Shown one piece after another: positions 44,240-52,611 of a stretch of 64,000 nucleotides of DNA. The notes under the pieces are model-generated. The model was not told where the DNA came from and searched no databases. It saw only the letters and a list, made by a program, of their open reading frames with translations. The position numbers and the translations under genes are program-made. Every line of letters starts with the position of its first letter. Position 1 is the stretch's first letter. This DNA is from Bacillus sp. FJAT-47783 (lineage in GTDB: Bacteria > Bacillota > Bacilli > Bacillales > Aeribacillaceae): assembly GCF_022808615.1 (NCBI RefSeq), contig NZ_JAKZKS010000001.1:124001-188000 (forward strand), written 5' to 3'.

Positions 44240-44749
44240 TTAAGACTTAGATTCTTCATACTCCTCGTCTATAATCGGCTCTACATTGTACTCCATTAGA
44301 TGATCCCAATCATCATTTTTTAATAAGTCAAGCTGTGCTTCAATGAGCATTTGGAATCTTGTACGAAACACTTTGGACTGTTTTTTCATTTCCTCGATAT
44401 CCATCGCGATTTTACGCGACTTGGCAAGTGATTCATTAATAATGCGATCGGCATTTTTTTCCGCTTCCTTAATGATGAGTTTCGCTTCTTTTTGCGCACT
44501 TCTTTTTACATCCTCTGCTGCTTCTTGCGCAACTAATATCGATTTATTAAGCGTTTCCTCTATATTGTTAAAATGACCTAATTTCTCTGTTAGCTCTTGA
44601 ACTTTTGATTCAAGTTCTTTTTTTTCACGAATGATCATTTCATAATCTTTGATCACTTGGTCAAGAAACTCATTTACTTCATCTTCATCATAACCGCGGA
44701 ATCCTTTCGTAAATTCCTTATTATGAATATCTAATGGCGTTAAAGGCAC
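44240..44749 (-). CDS. divIVA: Cell-pole and septum protein DivIVA
   Basis: Curvature-binding coiled-coil protein that places MinCD and, in sporulation, the chromosome anchor at poles. The N-terminal lipid-binding domain reads PLTPLDIHNKEFTK and GFRGYDEDEVNEFLDQV. A long coiled coil continues to about residue 150 (NNIEETLNKSILVAQEAAED is typical). The GTG start has GGAGG eight bases upstream and gives 169 residues, as in relatives; the longer frame from an upstream ATG contains the ribosome site. Confidence 0.97.
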   Translation of the reverse strand: MPLTPLDIHNKEFTKGFRGYDEDEVNEFLDQVIKDYEMIIREKKELESKVQELTEKLGHFNNIEETLNKSILVAQEAAEDVKRSAQKEAKLIIKEAEKNADRIINESLAKSRKIAMDIEEMKKQSKVFRTRFQMLIEAQLDLLKNDDWDHLMEYNVEPIIDEEYEESKS

Positions 44750-44790
44750 GAATGCCACCTCCGTATGTATTGACTTCATTCTTTTTCAAT

Positions 44791-44819
44791 TATATAGCAT
44801 ATTTCGACAGAATGAACAA
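44791..44819 (-). promoter_or_regulatory. divIVA promoter with an internal Spo0A box
   Basis: TTGTTC and TATATA (or TATAAT two bases on) flank a 17-bp spacer. The spacer contains TGTCGAA, an exact 0A box, at 44803-44809. Binding between -35 and -10 would be expected to repress. Confidence 0.6.
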
Positions 44820-44840
44820 ATTTCCTTCTAATTCCTTAAA

Positions 44841-45617
44841 TTATTTTTGAACACCAACAATCATTTTTATTTTATCTTTTTTAGTCCGTCCTTCAATAGA
44901 TTGAATTTTACAGCGTCCGAATCCGCGTACAGAAATTAAATCTCCTTCCCCTACTTCAAAAGACGCATCCTCCACTATTTTCCAATTCACTTTCACATCA
45001 CCATTGTGAATAAATGGCTTCGTCTTTTGACGAGATAAATTGTAAATCGATGAACAAACCGTATCAAGTCTTAATGAAGAAGTTGTCGTCATTCGTTCTT
45101 CAAATCGATCATACGTTTCAATCACTTCATCTCCATTAACCTTTCTAAGCGAAACGTTCGTTCTTCCTACTTCTTGAAAATTCATTTCTACGAATGATTC
45201 GATTTCTTTCGCCACAATCACTTGGATTCGGTCACCTTCTATTAGTATATCACCAAATTTCGTTCTCTTTACCCCAAGTGACATTAACGAACCTAATACT
45301 TGTCGATGTTCTAATTTGACAAATTTTTTCGGATAATCGATTTCATACACACTTAATTGGAAGTCATCTCTCCCTAATGCGAAATAATCAGGGTATAAAA
45401 GCGCTCTTTTTCGCTCAACATGTTCACTTCCACCGAAAAAAGCTACTTTCACGTCATGATGATGACCGATGACACTTTGGACAATCCATTGTTCTCTTGG
45501 ATCTAAAAAATCGGTTAATTTAGGTCTATATTGCCCTTCAACAACGTTTTTCCACTCTAATACCATTTCGATAAAATGACGTTCATTTTCGCGAAAATGT
45601 TGAAAAATTCCTTCCAT
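44841..45617 (-). CDS. ylmH: S4-domain RNA-binding protein YlmH
   Basis: A 258-residue cytoplasmic protein with a C-terminal S4 RNA-binding domain (about 182-245: RLDTVCSSIYNLSRQKTKPFI, DLISVRGFGRCKI). It belongs to the conserved ylm cluster beside divIVA. B. subtilis YlmH has been implicated in ribosome-associated quality control, able to support alanine tailing with RqcH, whose gene is also in this window. A GGAG site precedes the ATG. Earlier work on pneumococcal homologues linked it to division. Confidence 0.93.
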   Translation of the reverse strand: MEGIFQHFRENERHFIEMVLEWKNVVEGQYRPKLTDFLDPREQWIVQSVIGHHHDVKVAFFGGSEHVERKRALLYPDYFALGRDDFQLSVYEIDYPKKFVKLEHRQVLGSLMSLGVKRTKFGDILIEGDRIQVIVAKEIESFVEMNFQEVGRTNVSLRKVNGDEVIETYDRFEERMTTTSSLRLDTVCSSIYNLSRQKTKPFIHNGDVKVNWKIVEDASFEVGEGDLISVRGFGRCKIQSIEGRTKKDKIKMIVGVQK

Positions 45618-45694
45618 ATTGACAACTCCATACTTTTTCCTTTTAACTATAAGTTCTATTTCAATATTTTAAAGATCCTCTCAATAATAGAATA

Positions 45695-45722
45695 AGAAAA
45701 AAAGAGGCAGAAAAGCCCCTTT
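45695..45722 (-). terminator. Intrinsic terminator after ylmG
   Basis: On the minus strand AAAGGGGC and GCCTCTTT pair (one G-U) and are followed by TTTTTCTT. It starts at the ylmG stop, so ylmH probably has its own promoter. Confidence 0.75.
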
Positions 45723-45984
45723 AAAAAATCATCATATATAACGAAACGAGTCCATAATTGGCCAATCTTAACACAAGTAAGGCAACAATTGGCGAAATAT
45801 CAATCATTCCTAGCGGTGGAATGAAACGGCGAAACGGTTCTAAAAACGGTTCGCAAATTCTTGCTAAAAATTGACCTATTGCCGATTCACGAGCGTTCGG
45901 AAACCAGCTCATGAGTATGTATATAATAATGGCATAAGAATAGATCTCTAATAATCGACTTAAAACACCAATCACTAATCCCAT
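45721..45984 (-). CDS. ylmG: YggT-family membrane protein YlmG
   Basis: A small integral membrane protein of 87 residues with two hydrophobic helices flanking the conserved [19 protein letters not shown] loop that defines the YggT family. The function is not established; in cyanobacteria and plastids homologues affect nucleoid or division-site distribution. It begins 6 bp after sepF behind AAGGTGG. Confidence 0.93.
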   Translation of the reverse strand: MGLVIGVLSRLLEIYSYAIIIYILMSWFPNARESAIGQFLARICEPFLEPFRRFIPPLGMIDISPIVALLVLRLANYGLVSLYMMIF

Positions 45985-45990
45985 TATACG

Positions 45991-46455
45991 TTACCACCTT
46001 TTATTTTCTTCCTCTGGTAAAAAATCAGAAATCGAACCAGATACATCTACATTTTCGGGTGTACATAAAAAGATATCGACACCAACACGTTGAATATCTC
46101 CGCCAATAGCATAAACCGTACCACTTAAAAAGTCAACGATTCGCTTCGCTTGGTCACGATTAATTCGCTGAAGATTCACAACAACAGACCTGCGACTTTT
46201 TAAATGATCTGCAATTTCTTGTGCTTCTGAATAGGCCCTTGGTTCGCATAATATCACTTTAGAGGATTTTTGTACACTTTGCAAACTAACAACATTTTGC
46301 TTATGACTTTGTTGTTGTGGGACTTCTTGCGCAAAGCCTCTTCTATTAATAGAACTTTCATTTTTTTCTTCTTCGTAATGCTGATCTTCTTCTACATATT
46401 CATATTCTTCATCATCTAATGCAAAGAAGCTTCTGAACTTATTTTTAATACTCAT
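45991..46455 (-). CDS. sepF: Cell division protein SepF
   Basis: Binds FtsZ polymers and tethers them to the membrane, overlapping with FtsA. An amphipathic N-terminal helix ([13 protein letters not shown]) is followed by an acidic linker of variable sequence and the SepF core with [40 protein letters not shown] and [14 protein letters not shown]. The start used aligns with B. subtilis MSMKNK; GGAGG is ten bases upstream. An ATG three codons earlier abuts that site. Confidence 0.96.
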   Translation of the reverse strand: MSIKNKFRSFFALDDEEYEYVEEDQHYEEEKNESSINRRGFAQEVPQQQSHKQNVVSLQSVQKSSKVILCEPRAYSEAQEIADHLKSRRSVVVNLQRINRDQAKRIVDFLSGTVYAIGGDIQRVGVDIFLCTPENVDVSGSISDFLPEEENKRW

Positions 46456-46527
46456 CGATTCCATACCTCCGATTCCGCTTTATTCGCCTCTTTAAAATTA
46501 GTAACACTCCACTGAATGAAGTTTCAT

Positions 46528-47199
46528 TTATTCCCCCACTAACGAAGACCCGATACGAACAAATGTTGCTCCTTCCTCAACCGCAATATGATAATCGTTC
46601 GACATTCCCATTGATAGTTCAGTACAAGGTGCAAAAGGTAATTGTAACGCTTGCACTTCCTCTTGTAGATTTTTTAGTGAGCGAAAACACGCACGAATGA
46701 TTTGTTCATCTTTTGTATATGGTGCCATTGTCATTAAGCCCATTATTTCAATATTTGTATACGGTTTGAGACTTTTAATAAAATCCGTACATTCATTCAT
46801 ATGTAAACCATGCTTTGATTCTTCTTCTGATGTGTTCACTTGTACAAAACAGTTAATTTTCTTCTTTGCTCGCTTTTGTATTTCTTTTGCTAGAGATAAT
46901 CGATCAAGTGAATGAATATAATCGATGTTATCAATAATGTTTTTTACTTTTCGTGATTGAAGAGTGCCGATAAAATGCCATGTCGCCTTATCACCGATTC
47001 GCTCATATTTTTGTGAAAATCCATCATCTCGATTTTCACCTAAATGACAAACACCAGCCTTTACAGCTTCTTCTGCTCGGTCTATTGATACATACTTCGT
47101 AACAGCAATGATTTGAACCTTATCTTTCGTACGATTCGTTTTTCTACAAGCATCTTCAATATTCGCTTGAATGGCTGCTAAATTTTCCTTTACAGTCAA
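46528..47199 (-). CDS. ylmE: Pyridoxal-phosphate homeostasis protein (YggS family, YlmE)
   Basis: PLP-binding protein of the alanine-racemase fold without known catalysis. The PLP lysine is in IIAVTKYVS near residue 34, and the phosphate site is in the C-terminal SMGMSNDYHIAVEEGATFVRIGSSLVG. HFIGTLQSRK is the other signature. Length 223. It starts at TTG with AAGGAGG eight bases upstream, right after ylmD. Homologues affect vitamin B6 pools and amino-acid balance. Confidence 0.95.
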   Translation of the reverse strand: MTVKENLAAIQANIEDACRKTNRTKDKVQIIAVTKYVSIDRAEEAVKAGVCHLGENRDDGFSQKYERIGDKATWHFIGTLQSRKVKNIIDNIDYIHSLDRLSLAKEIQKRAKKKINCFVQVNTSEEESKHGLHMNECTDFIKSLKPYTNIEIMGLMTMAPYTKDEQIIRACFRSLKNLQEEVQALQLPFAPCTELSMGMSNDYHIAVEEGATFVRIGSSLVGE

Positions 47200-47202
47200 G
47201 AT

Positions 47203-48030
47203 TCAAACCTCCTTCAGCCCAATAAAACTCATCATTCTTCCAGTTTTCCCTTGGTCACGTCGGTGGGAAAAAAATAGTCGATCGCAACAGCTCGTACAAT
47301 ATTCAGAAACAGAAATATTCTGTTCACTCACTCCAAATTGCAAGCAAATTAGTTTGTTGACTAGCTTTAAATTTATGCGATATTGTCCTCTTCCAACTTC
47401 AGTATACGTCTTATTTGCGTCCTTTTGTAAACATTTCTTTACTCCGTCTATCACACGGTCATCAACTTGATAACAGCAAGAGCCGATGGAAGGACCGATG
47501 GAAACATATATATCTTTCGGGTCAATACGCTCTTTTTCCGTCCATAATGTTAACATATTTCCTGCAATATTTTTGACTGTCCCCTTCCATCCAGCATGTG
47601 CTAAACCGATCATATGGTGGGTAGGTGCATAAAAATATAATGGGACGCAATCAGCAAAACAAAGAGCTAAAACGGTGTTCATCTCATTTGTATACAAGCC
47701 GTCGCTTTTAGAAATTGTTGTTTCATAGCTCGTTGTTCCTGCACTCCGGTCCCGTTTCGATACTTTCTGAATATGTTCTTTGTGAACTTGATCCGCAAAC
47801 ACCCAATGTGATAAAGGAATATCGATCTGTCTTGCTATTTTATCTCGATTTTTAACGACTACTTGTTTATCATCAAGTACATGAAGTCCGACATTTAACG
47901 ATTCAAAAAAATTTGTTGAAAAACCTCCTCGTTTCGTTGTAAAGCCCGTGACAAGGTTTTCATTCATAGCGTTCCACTCTTTAAGTGTCAAAATGGATTC
48001 ATTTTGAAGATGAAAAGGGTCTTTTTCCAT
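47203..48030 (-). CDS. ylmD: Polyphenol oxidase/purine nucleoside phosphorylase family protein (YlmD, PgeF)
   Basis: Member of the DUF152/LACC1 family; homologues act on purine nucleosides or on misincorporated peptidoglycan precursors. The zinc-site residues appear in ADCVPLYFY, HAGWKGTVKNIAGNML and CCYQVDD. HAGWKG and IGPSIGSCCYQV are the defining motifs. Length 275. It sits within the division-linked ylm cluster, 3 bp before ylmE. Confidence 0.93.
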   Translation of the reverse strand: MEKDPFHLQNESILTLKEWNAMNENLVTGFTTKRGGFSTNFFESLNVGLHVLDDKQVVVKNRDKIARQIDIPLSHWVFADQVHKEHIQKVSKRDRSAGTTSYETTISKSDGLYTNEMNTVLALCFADCVPLYFYAPTHHMIGLAHAGWKGTVKNIAGNMLTLWTEKERIDPKDIYVSIGPSIGSCCYQVDDRVIDGVKKCLQKDANKTYTEVGRGQYRINLKLVNKLICLQFGVSEQNISVSEYCTSCCDRLFFSHRRDQGKTGRMMSFIGLKEV

Positions 48031-48108
48031 ACATTACCTTCCTTTTCGACATTTATCCTTTCTTTATTTTACCACATGTCGCTATGAACAAAAGTACCGT
48101 TTTTATTT

Positions 48109-48369
48109 TTAAGAGTTTTCAATCGCCTCTATTTGTTGCGGTAATCGAACTAATATAACGTCTTCACCAATTTTCACAATATTACGCCAAGGAATCATCA
48201 TTTCATCCCCTTTTCCAAAAAAGCCGAGCATTTTCCCTTGGTTGCCAATAATGATTGCTTGAATTTTTCCATTCGTAACATTTATATCGATATCATCTAT
48301 ATTCCCTAATCGCTTTCCATCCGAAACGTTTATCACATCTTTTACTTGAAATTCAGAAATATGCATCAT
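48109..48369 (-). CDS. ylmC: PRC-barrel protein of the YlmC/YmxH family
   Basis: A single PRC-barrel domain of about 86 residues (FQVKDVINVSDGKRLGNIDDIDI, then MMIPWRNIVKIGEDVILVR). It is conserved beside sigG in Bacillus; its function is not established, although spore-related expression is plausible from the neighbourhood. The first ATG of the ATGATG pair has GGAGG eight bases upstream; an ATG five codons earlier lies within that site. Confidence 0.92.
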   Translation of the reverse strand: MMHISEFQVKDVINVSDGKRLGNIDDIDINVTNGKIQAIIIGNQGKMLGFFGKGDEMMIPWRNIVKIGEDVILVRLPQQIEAIENS

Positions 48370-48430
48370 ATCTCTTCCCTCCATTCTCCTCCTATTTAAA
48401 CATATGACATCGACTACTTATTCATGATTA

Positions 48431-48459
48431 AGGGATCAGACGAAAAACGCCTGACCCCT
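48431..48459 (-). terminator. Probable terminator after sigG
   Basis: On the minus strand AGGGGTCAGGCG and CGTCTGATCCCT pair with G-U wobbles around a TTTTT loop. The following T-tract (TTAATCAT) is weak, so termination may be partial. It starts 5 bp after the sigG stop. Confidence 0.6.
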
Positions 48460-48464
48460 CTAAA

Positions 48465-49244
48465 TTATTGCTGTATATTTTTGTTCATTTGTTTAATCGC
48501 TGCTTTTTCTAACCGGGAAACTTGTGCTTGGGAAATGCCGATTTCTTCAGCTACTTCAATTTGCGTTTTCCCTTGAAAGAAACGTTTTCGCAAAATTAAT
48601 TTTTCTCGATCATTTAAACGTCGCATTCCTTCTCTTAATGCCAGTTCTTCAATCCAATTCGTATCACGATTTCGTTCATCACTTAATTGATCCATAACGT
48701 AAATCGGGTCTCCGCCATCGTTGTATATCGGTTCAAATAACGAAACCGGATCTTGGATGGCGTCTAAAGCAAAGACAATTTCTTCATGGGAAACATCTAA
48801 AACTTTTGCAATTTCTTCTGCACTCGGTTCTCTTGATGTTTGTGACATAAGCTTCTCACGTACTTGTAATGCTTTATACGCGATGTCACGAAGAGAACGC
48901 GAAACACGTATTGGATTATTATCTCGTAAATATCTTCTAATTTCACCGATGATCATCGGCACGGCATAAGTTGAGAATTTGACATTTTGACTTAAGTCAA
49001 AATTATCGATTGATTTCATGAGTCCAATACAGCCTACTTGAAAAAGGTCATCGACAAATTCGCCTCTGTTGTTAAAACGCTGAATCACACTTAATACAAG
49101 TCGTAAATTTCCATTTACAAGCTTTTCACGGGCTGATATATCCCCGCTCTGCATTTTTCTAAATAATTCTCGCATTTCTTCATTTTTCAATACGGGTAAT
49201 TTAGAAGTATCTACTCCGCATATTTCGACCTTATTCCTTGTCAC
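48465..49244 (-). CDS. sigG: Late forespore sigma factor SigG
   Basis: RNA polymerase sigma factor active in the engulfed forespore. Region 2 reads VDDLFQVGCIGLMKSIDNFD and KFSTYAVPMIIGEIRRYLRDN; region 4 ends GISQAQVSRLEKAAIKQMNKNI. The N-terminal RNKVEICGVDTSKLPVLKN is specific for SigG and contacts anti-sigma factors. The GTG start behind GGGAGGG gives 259 residues; the open frame runs 24 codons further upstream with no homology. Confidence 0.98.
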   Translation of the reverse strand: MTRNKVEICGVDTSKLPVLKNEEMRELFRKMQSGDISAREKLVNGNLRLVLSVIQRFNNRGEFVDDLFQVGCIGLMKSIDNFDLSQNVKFSTYAVPMIIGEIRRYLRDNNPIRVSRSLRDIAYKALQVREKLMSQTSREPSAEEIAKVLDVSHEEIVFALDAIQDPVSLFEPIYNDGGDPIYVMDQLSDERNRDTNWIEELALREGMRRLNDREKLILRKRFFQGKTQIEVAEEIGISQAQVSRLEKAAIKQMNKNIQQ

Positions 49245-49283
49245 TTTGTTCCCTCCCAACAGGAGTTCTTGCTGTACTACGTT

Positions 49284-49312
49284 AAGTATCTCCTTTGGAG
49301 GGAAAAATATGC
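49284..49312 (-). promoter_or_regulatory. Sigma-F/sigma-G type promoter of sigG
   Basis: GCATA and GGAGATACTT are 14 bp apart, matching the sigma-F pattern (GyATA, then GGnnAnAnTW). It lies 40 bp before the sigG start, where B. subtilis sigG is transcribed by sigma-F. Confidence 0.75.
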
Positions 49313-49430
49313 ACAAGCCTTAAGGGCAATATATGATTAAAAACCGTTGAACTATTGTAAAATATAGGATAAATTACGCAAAAATTTTTTGATTTCACAC
49401 GACCATTTTTTATCATAAAAGGAATAAAGT

Positions 49431-50150
49431 CTATACCATTTTATTAAATTCTTTTTGAAGTCGTTTAATAATTCGTTTCTCCAGCCGGGAAATATACGAT
49501 TGAGAAATTCCAAGCATATCAGCGACATCTTTTTGTGTTTTTTCTTCGCCACCAGTAAGTCCGAATCGAAGCTCCATTATTTGTTTTTCACGGTCATTTA
49601 ACTGTTGTAATGCTTTCATTAATAGCTTTCTGTCAACATTCGCCTCTAAATCTTTTGTAATAATGTCCTCTTCCGTTCCTAAAACGTCCGACAAAAGAAG
49701 TTCGTTTCCATCCCAGTCGATATTTAACGGTTCATCAAAAGATACTTCAGAGCGAATTTTATTATTCCTTCTTAAGTACATTAATATTTCATTTTCAATA
49801 CAACGGGATGCGTATGTCGCGAGTTTAATTTTTTTCTCTGGATTAAATGTGTTGACAGCTTTAATTAAGCCAATCGTTCCGATGCTTATTAAATCTTCTA
49901 TGTTAATTCCCGTATTTTCAAATTTCCGAGCGATATATACGACTAAACGTAAATTTCGCTCAATTAATATGGAACGAGCCGTTTGATCCCCACTCGGGAG
50001 TTTCTTTAATAAAACTTCCTCCTCATCTTTTGAGAGCGGTGGGGGCAGAGCTTCGCTCCCTCCAATATAATAAATTTCATCTGTTTTAATCCCGAGTTTA
50101 AATAATATTTTATACCAGTAATAAGTAATATAAAGACGTAATTTCTTCAT
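49431..50150 (-). CDS. sigE: Mother-cell sigma factor SigE (pro-form)
   Basis: Early mother-cell sigma factor, made inactive with an N-terminal pro-sequence. The amphipathic pro-segment is about residues 1-29 and [15 protein letters not shown] spans the cleavage region. Region 2 ([26 protein letters not shown]) and region 4 ([20 protein letters not shown]) are intact. Length 239 equals B. subtilis. It follows spoIIGA, which encodes its processing protease, by 46 bp. Confidence 0.98.
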   Translation of the reverse strand: MKKLRLYITYYWYKILFKLGIKTDEIYYIGGSEALPPPLSKDEEEVLLKKLPSGDQTARSILIERNLRLVVYIARKFENTGINIEDLISIGTIGLIKAVNTFNPEKKIKLATYASRCIENEILMYLRRNNKIRSEVSFDEPLNIDWDGNELLLSDVLGTEEDIITKDLEANVDRKLLMKALQQLNDREKQIMELRFGLTGGEEKTQKDVADMLGISQSYISRLEKRIIKRLQKEFNKMV

Positions 50151-50196
50151 AGGTTCTCCCCCTTGTATACTAACTAAAATAGCGACTTTTTAAAGC

Positions 50197-51120
50197 TTAT
50201 GATACGTTTTCGGTACGACCTGATTGAATCATTTTTGGGTGGACAATGCACGCATAATTCCCATCAGACGATAATGTTCGATTATTTAATCCAATTAGTA
50301 CTTTTTTCACGTTAATACTTCCTTCTCTATGCTGAATGATAACTTCATCTGGCTTAATAGCGAAAAGAAATTGATGATCCTGTCCAACTCCACGATATGG
50401 AATGATACGTAATCGATTCATCCAGCAATGATCTGTTTCATGCATTTTCTCAAGTGGATCTTGATCTGAAACGAGATCGATTATTTCTTGCGGAATAATC
50501 TGAACCATTTTTTCACTTTCAACAATCATGACTGGAAGCTTAGTAATCGGGTCATATAGTTGATTTCCACTATCGATCAAACCTTTTAAAATAATAGATT
50601 TTCCTGAAATTTCAATTGATACTTCGACAATTTGGTCATAATGAATTTTTGTCATTTCAACTTGATCAAACTGATGACGAGAATAAAACCATGTAAGTGG
50701 AAAACCAATCAATACAAAGAGCCAACTAATTGGATCACCAAAACCATTGGCATTCGTTAAAATAACTGAGTCTTGAAAAACAAAACTTACCTCAAAAAAG
50801 TAATACGTGCCAAGCATCCCACCTCCAATAACGAAGGAGACAAAATAAAAGGCTAATAAGCTTTGTATAAAAAAGCGAAACCGTTTAAACCCAAATGCAA
50901 CAATGACCATCATGCATGAAACGAAAAATTTTGTAAGAGGATGACTAGCACTTTCAGCAAATGGAGTAAATAAGAAAAGCACCATAGATGAACCAATACA
51001 TGCTGAAATTAATACGAACAACCACTTCATTCTCCTTTTTAAAATTAAGGCGGTTAGAAGAAGTAAAAATAAGTCAAAACAAAAATTTAACAACCATATC
51101 ACATCTAAATAAATGGACAA
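50197..51120 (-). CDS. spoIIGA: Sporulation sigma-E factor processing peptidase SpoIIGA
   Basis: Membrane aspartic protease that matures pro-SigE at the asymmetric septum. Five hydrophobic helices occupy about residues 1-150. The cytoplasmic domain has the single aspartic motif GLIDSGNQLYDP with Asp183, as expected for a retropepsin-like dimer. The C-terminus (IPYRGVGQDHQFL) is conserved. The TTG start behind GGAAGAGGGG aligns with B. subtilis. It is co-transcribed with sigE from a Spo0A-type promoter. Confidence 0.96.
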   Translation of the reverse strand: MSIYLDVIWLLNFCFDLFLLLLTALILKRRMKWLFVLISACIGSSMVLFLFTPFAESASHPLTKFFVSCMMVIVAFGFKRFRFFIQSLLAFYFVSFVIGGGMLGTYYFFEVSFVFQDSVILTNANGFGDPISWLFVLIGFPLTWFYSRHQFDQVEMTKIHYDQIVEVSIEISGKSIILKGLIDSGNQLYDPITKLPVMIVESEKMVQIIPQEIIDLVSDQDPLEKMHETDHCWMNRLRIIPYRGVGQDHQFLFAIKPDEVIIQHREGSINVKKVLIGLNNRTLSSDGNYACIVHPKMIQSGRTENVS

Positions 51121-51178
51121 GCCCCTCTTCCTTCCTTGGCTTTTTCATTTTTTGGGACGCACATCTTTGTTTGACCTA

Positions 51179-51222
51179 AGTATAAATGACAAAAGAAAGA
51201 AAGTCTGTCATTTACTGACGAA
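51179..51222 (-). promoter_or_regulatory. Spo0A-activated spoIIG promoter
   Basis: The -10 TATACT and a -35-like ATGACA are 21 bp apart, the over-long spacing known for the B. subtilis spoIIG promoter. A 0A box TGACGAA (plus strand) at 51216-51222 abuts the -35, and a weaker box CGTCGAG lies 44 bp further upstream in the same orientation. Confidence 0.7.
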
Positions 51223-51371
51223 TGATTTCTAGTAATTTTGGCAGAAAAACAGGCAAATCGTCGAGTTATAAGAAAAACGTAAGCACCCTTGCTCATTCTC
51301 AAGTAAAAATGTTCTTCGTCCAATTAAGACGCTTTTTTCCTTTACGGCGTCACGCTTTTGACTCGAGGGAA

Positions 51372-51405
51372 TAGGTGGCTTTCGCTGGACAACGAACACT
51401 CCATT
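51372..51405. repeat. Short dispersed repeat, copy B
   Basis: The 23-bp core TAGGTGG...GGACAACG and the CTCCATT tail match copy A near 18366, with a 4-base insertion (AACA) between. It lies between the Spo0A boxes and the terminator of the CtaG-like gene. Apart from this repeat, the spoIIG promoter and that terminator, I see nothing else in the roughly 370-bp gap. Confidence 0.6.
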
Positions 51406-51454
51406 AGCCGTACAATCTTTTCCATACATGATATAAATTCTGCTCATCGAATGA

Positions 51455-51486
51455 ATAAAAGCTCTTCGTTCGGAAGAGCTTTTTCA
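51455..51486 (-). terminator. Intrinsic terminator after the CtaG-like gene
   Basis: An 11-bp stem AAAAGCTCTTC/GAAGAGCTTTT with a 5-base loop follows the stop by about 10 bp and is A/T flanked on both strands. Confidence 0.85.
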
Positions 51487-51494
51487 TTACATTT

Positions 51495-52229
51495 CTATAA
51501 TTGGAATAGCCGATAACCAAAACGAATGCTAATTTTATGCAAAAACAACATCGCAAAGCCTGCTATAACTTGATCATAAGGATTGGACATTCCTGTTAAG
51601 TTGTTGTTTTCAACAGGTATACATAAAAGGCTTGATAAGTGAATGGACGATAAATGTCCATTTTCATTGATGATAGGAGAAAGCATTAACCATAAGCATG
51701 CAGGGAAGAGTAGCCACCCACTAATTATTAAAAGATGAAAAGGTGAAGACTTACATCGATAAATAGACTGCCATATAAAGAGTGATAGAACAAAGAGGGT
51801 AAAGAGGAAGCTATCATGTAAATATGGAAATTGTAAAATGTATTCTAACATAATCGGTACGTGATACATCGTAAAAAGAAATGCAAAGGTAAAGATAAGC
51901 AAATATAAACGATAAGTTAAACGCTGTTCTGTTTTTTGAGATAAAGAAAAAAACAAGCAAAACACTGGAAAAATAAATAGGAACAAACTCATCTTTAACA
52001 TATGATTTGTCATGATCCATTCATAAGCTATAGTCGGTTGAATACTAAAGGAAATATAGAGAAGCATAAAACTTGTTAATAAAAGTTTCTTATAAAAAAT
52101 TTCTTCCTCTTTCATTATTTTTTGTGCTTTTCGATCATTTAAACGGAAGAAAAGCATAGAAAACACAGCGAATATACCTACCTTGATCCCACTATTCCAT
52201 GCATCGGTGAGGAATAAATGATTTTCCAT
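51495..52229 (-). CDS. Seven-helix membrane protein resembling CtaG (cytochrome oxidase assembly)
   Basis: A 244-residue, strongly hydrophobic protein with about seven membrane helices. Pattern similarity to the caa3-type CtaG family is seen in TNHMLKMSLFLFIFPVF, YHVPIMLEYILQFPYLHD and the C-terminal DQVIAGFAMLFLHK, which place His and Asp where CtaG has them. Identity is low and the assignment is tentative. B. subtilis has the bacillopeptidase genes at this site instead. GGAG lies six bases before the ATG. It has its own terminator and looks monocistronic. Confidence 0.6.
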   Translation of the reverse strand: MENHLFLTDAWNSGIKVGIFAVFSMLFFRLNDRKAQKIMKEEEIFYKKLLLTSFMLLYISFSIQPTIAYEWIMTNHMLKMSLFLFIFPVFCLFFSLSQKTEQRLTYRLYLLIFTFAFLFTMYHVPIMLEYILQFPYLHDSFLFTLFVLSLFIWQSIYRCKSSPFHLLIISGWLLFPACLWLMLSPIINENGHLSSIHLSSLLCIPVENNNLTGMSNPYDQVIAGFAMLFLHKISIRFGYRLFQL

Positions 52230-52357
52230 TCACATCTCCTCTCGTAAGGGTTTCCTTATTAGAATGGTTCGTCATTTATACATTATATCTCTTATATACT
52301 TATCCAAATGACATTTTCCTTTCCCTATCGAGAACACAAGCAAAGGGCAACCGCTAA

Positions 52358-52469
52358 AGTGGCGATTGTACAAACTGTACCATTTCAGAAGGAGATAAAG
52401 GAAACTCGGGCGACGTATCAGTCGATGTTGTCTTATCGGACGGATAAAATGGTAAGTTTATAAGCCGCT
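52358..52469. repeat. Long imperfect inverted repeat, possibly a structured RNA or dispersed element
   Basis: Nested pairing is visible: AGTGGC with GCCGCT outside, CAAACTGTACCATTT with AAATGGTAAGTTTA (one bulge) in the middle, GATAA with TTATC, and an apical CGAC/GTCG hairpin. Together they fold about 112 nt. It lies in the 380-bp gap between the CtaG-like gene and the ftsZ terminator. No open frame covers it. Confidence 0.65.
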
Positions 52470-52542
52470 AACGCCTGGAGCTAGACGGAACAAGCTAACT
52501 ATGAACAAACTTGCCCACAATTCGTTTCCTGGTGCAACAAAG

Positions 52543-52572
52543 AAAAAAGCATGGGCTCTCCCATGCTTTTTG
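52543..52572 (-). terminator. Intrinsic terminator of ftsAZ
   Basis: GCATGGG and CCCATGC pair around a short loop, with A6 on one side and T5 on the other, about 40 bp after the ftsZ stop. Confidence 0.88.
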
Positions 52573-52611
52573 TTTATTCGGTGTCAATCCTTGTCTAAAT
52601 GAAGGTTATCT

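Noticed and set aside
49245-49316. Upstream start for sigG
   Set aside because: The added 24 residues cross the sigma-F promoter and have no homology; GTG behind GGGAGGG is the family start.
51229-51447. 72-codon open frame on the minus strand over repeat copy B
   Set aside because: No ribosome site, composition unlike neighbours, and it overlaps the Spo0A boxes and a dispersed repeat.
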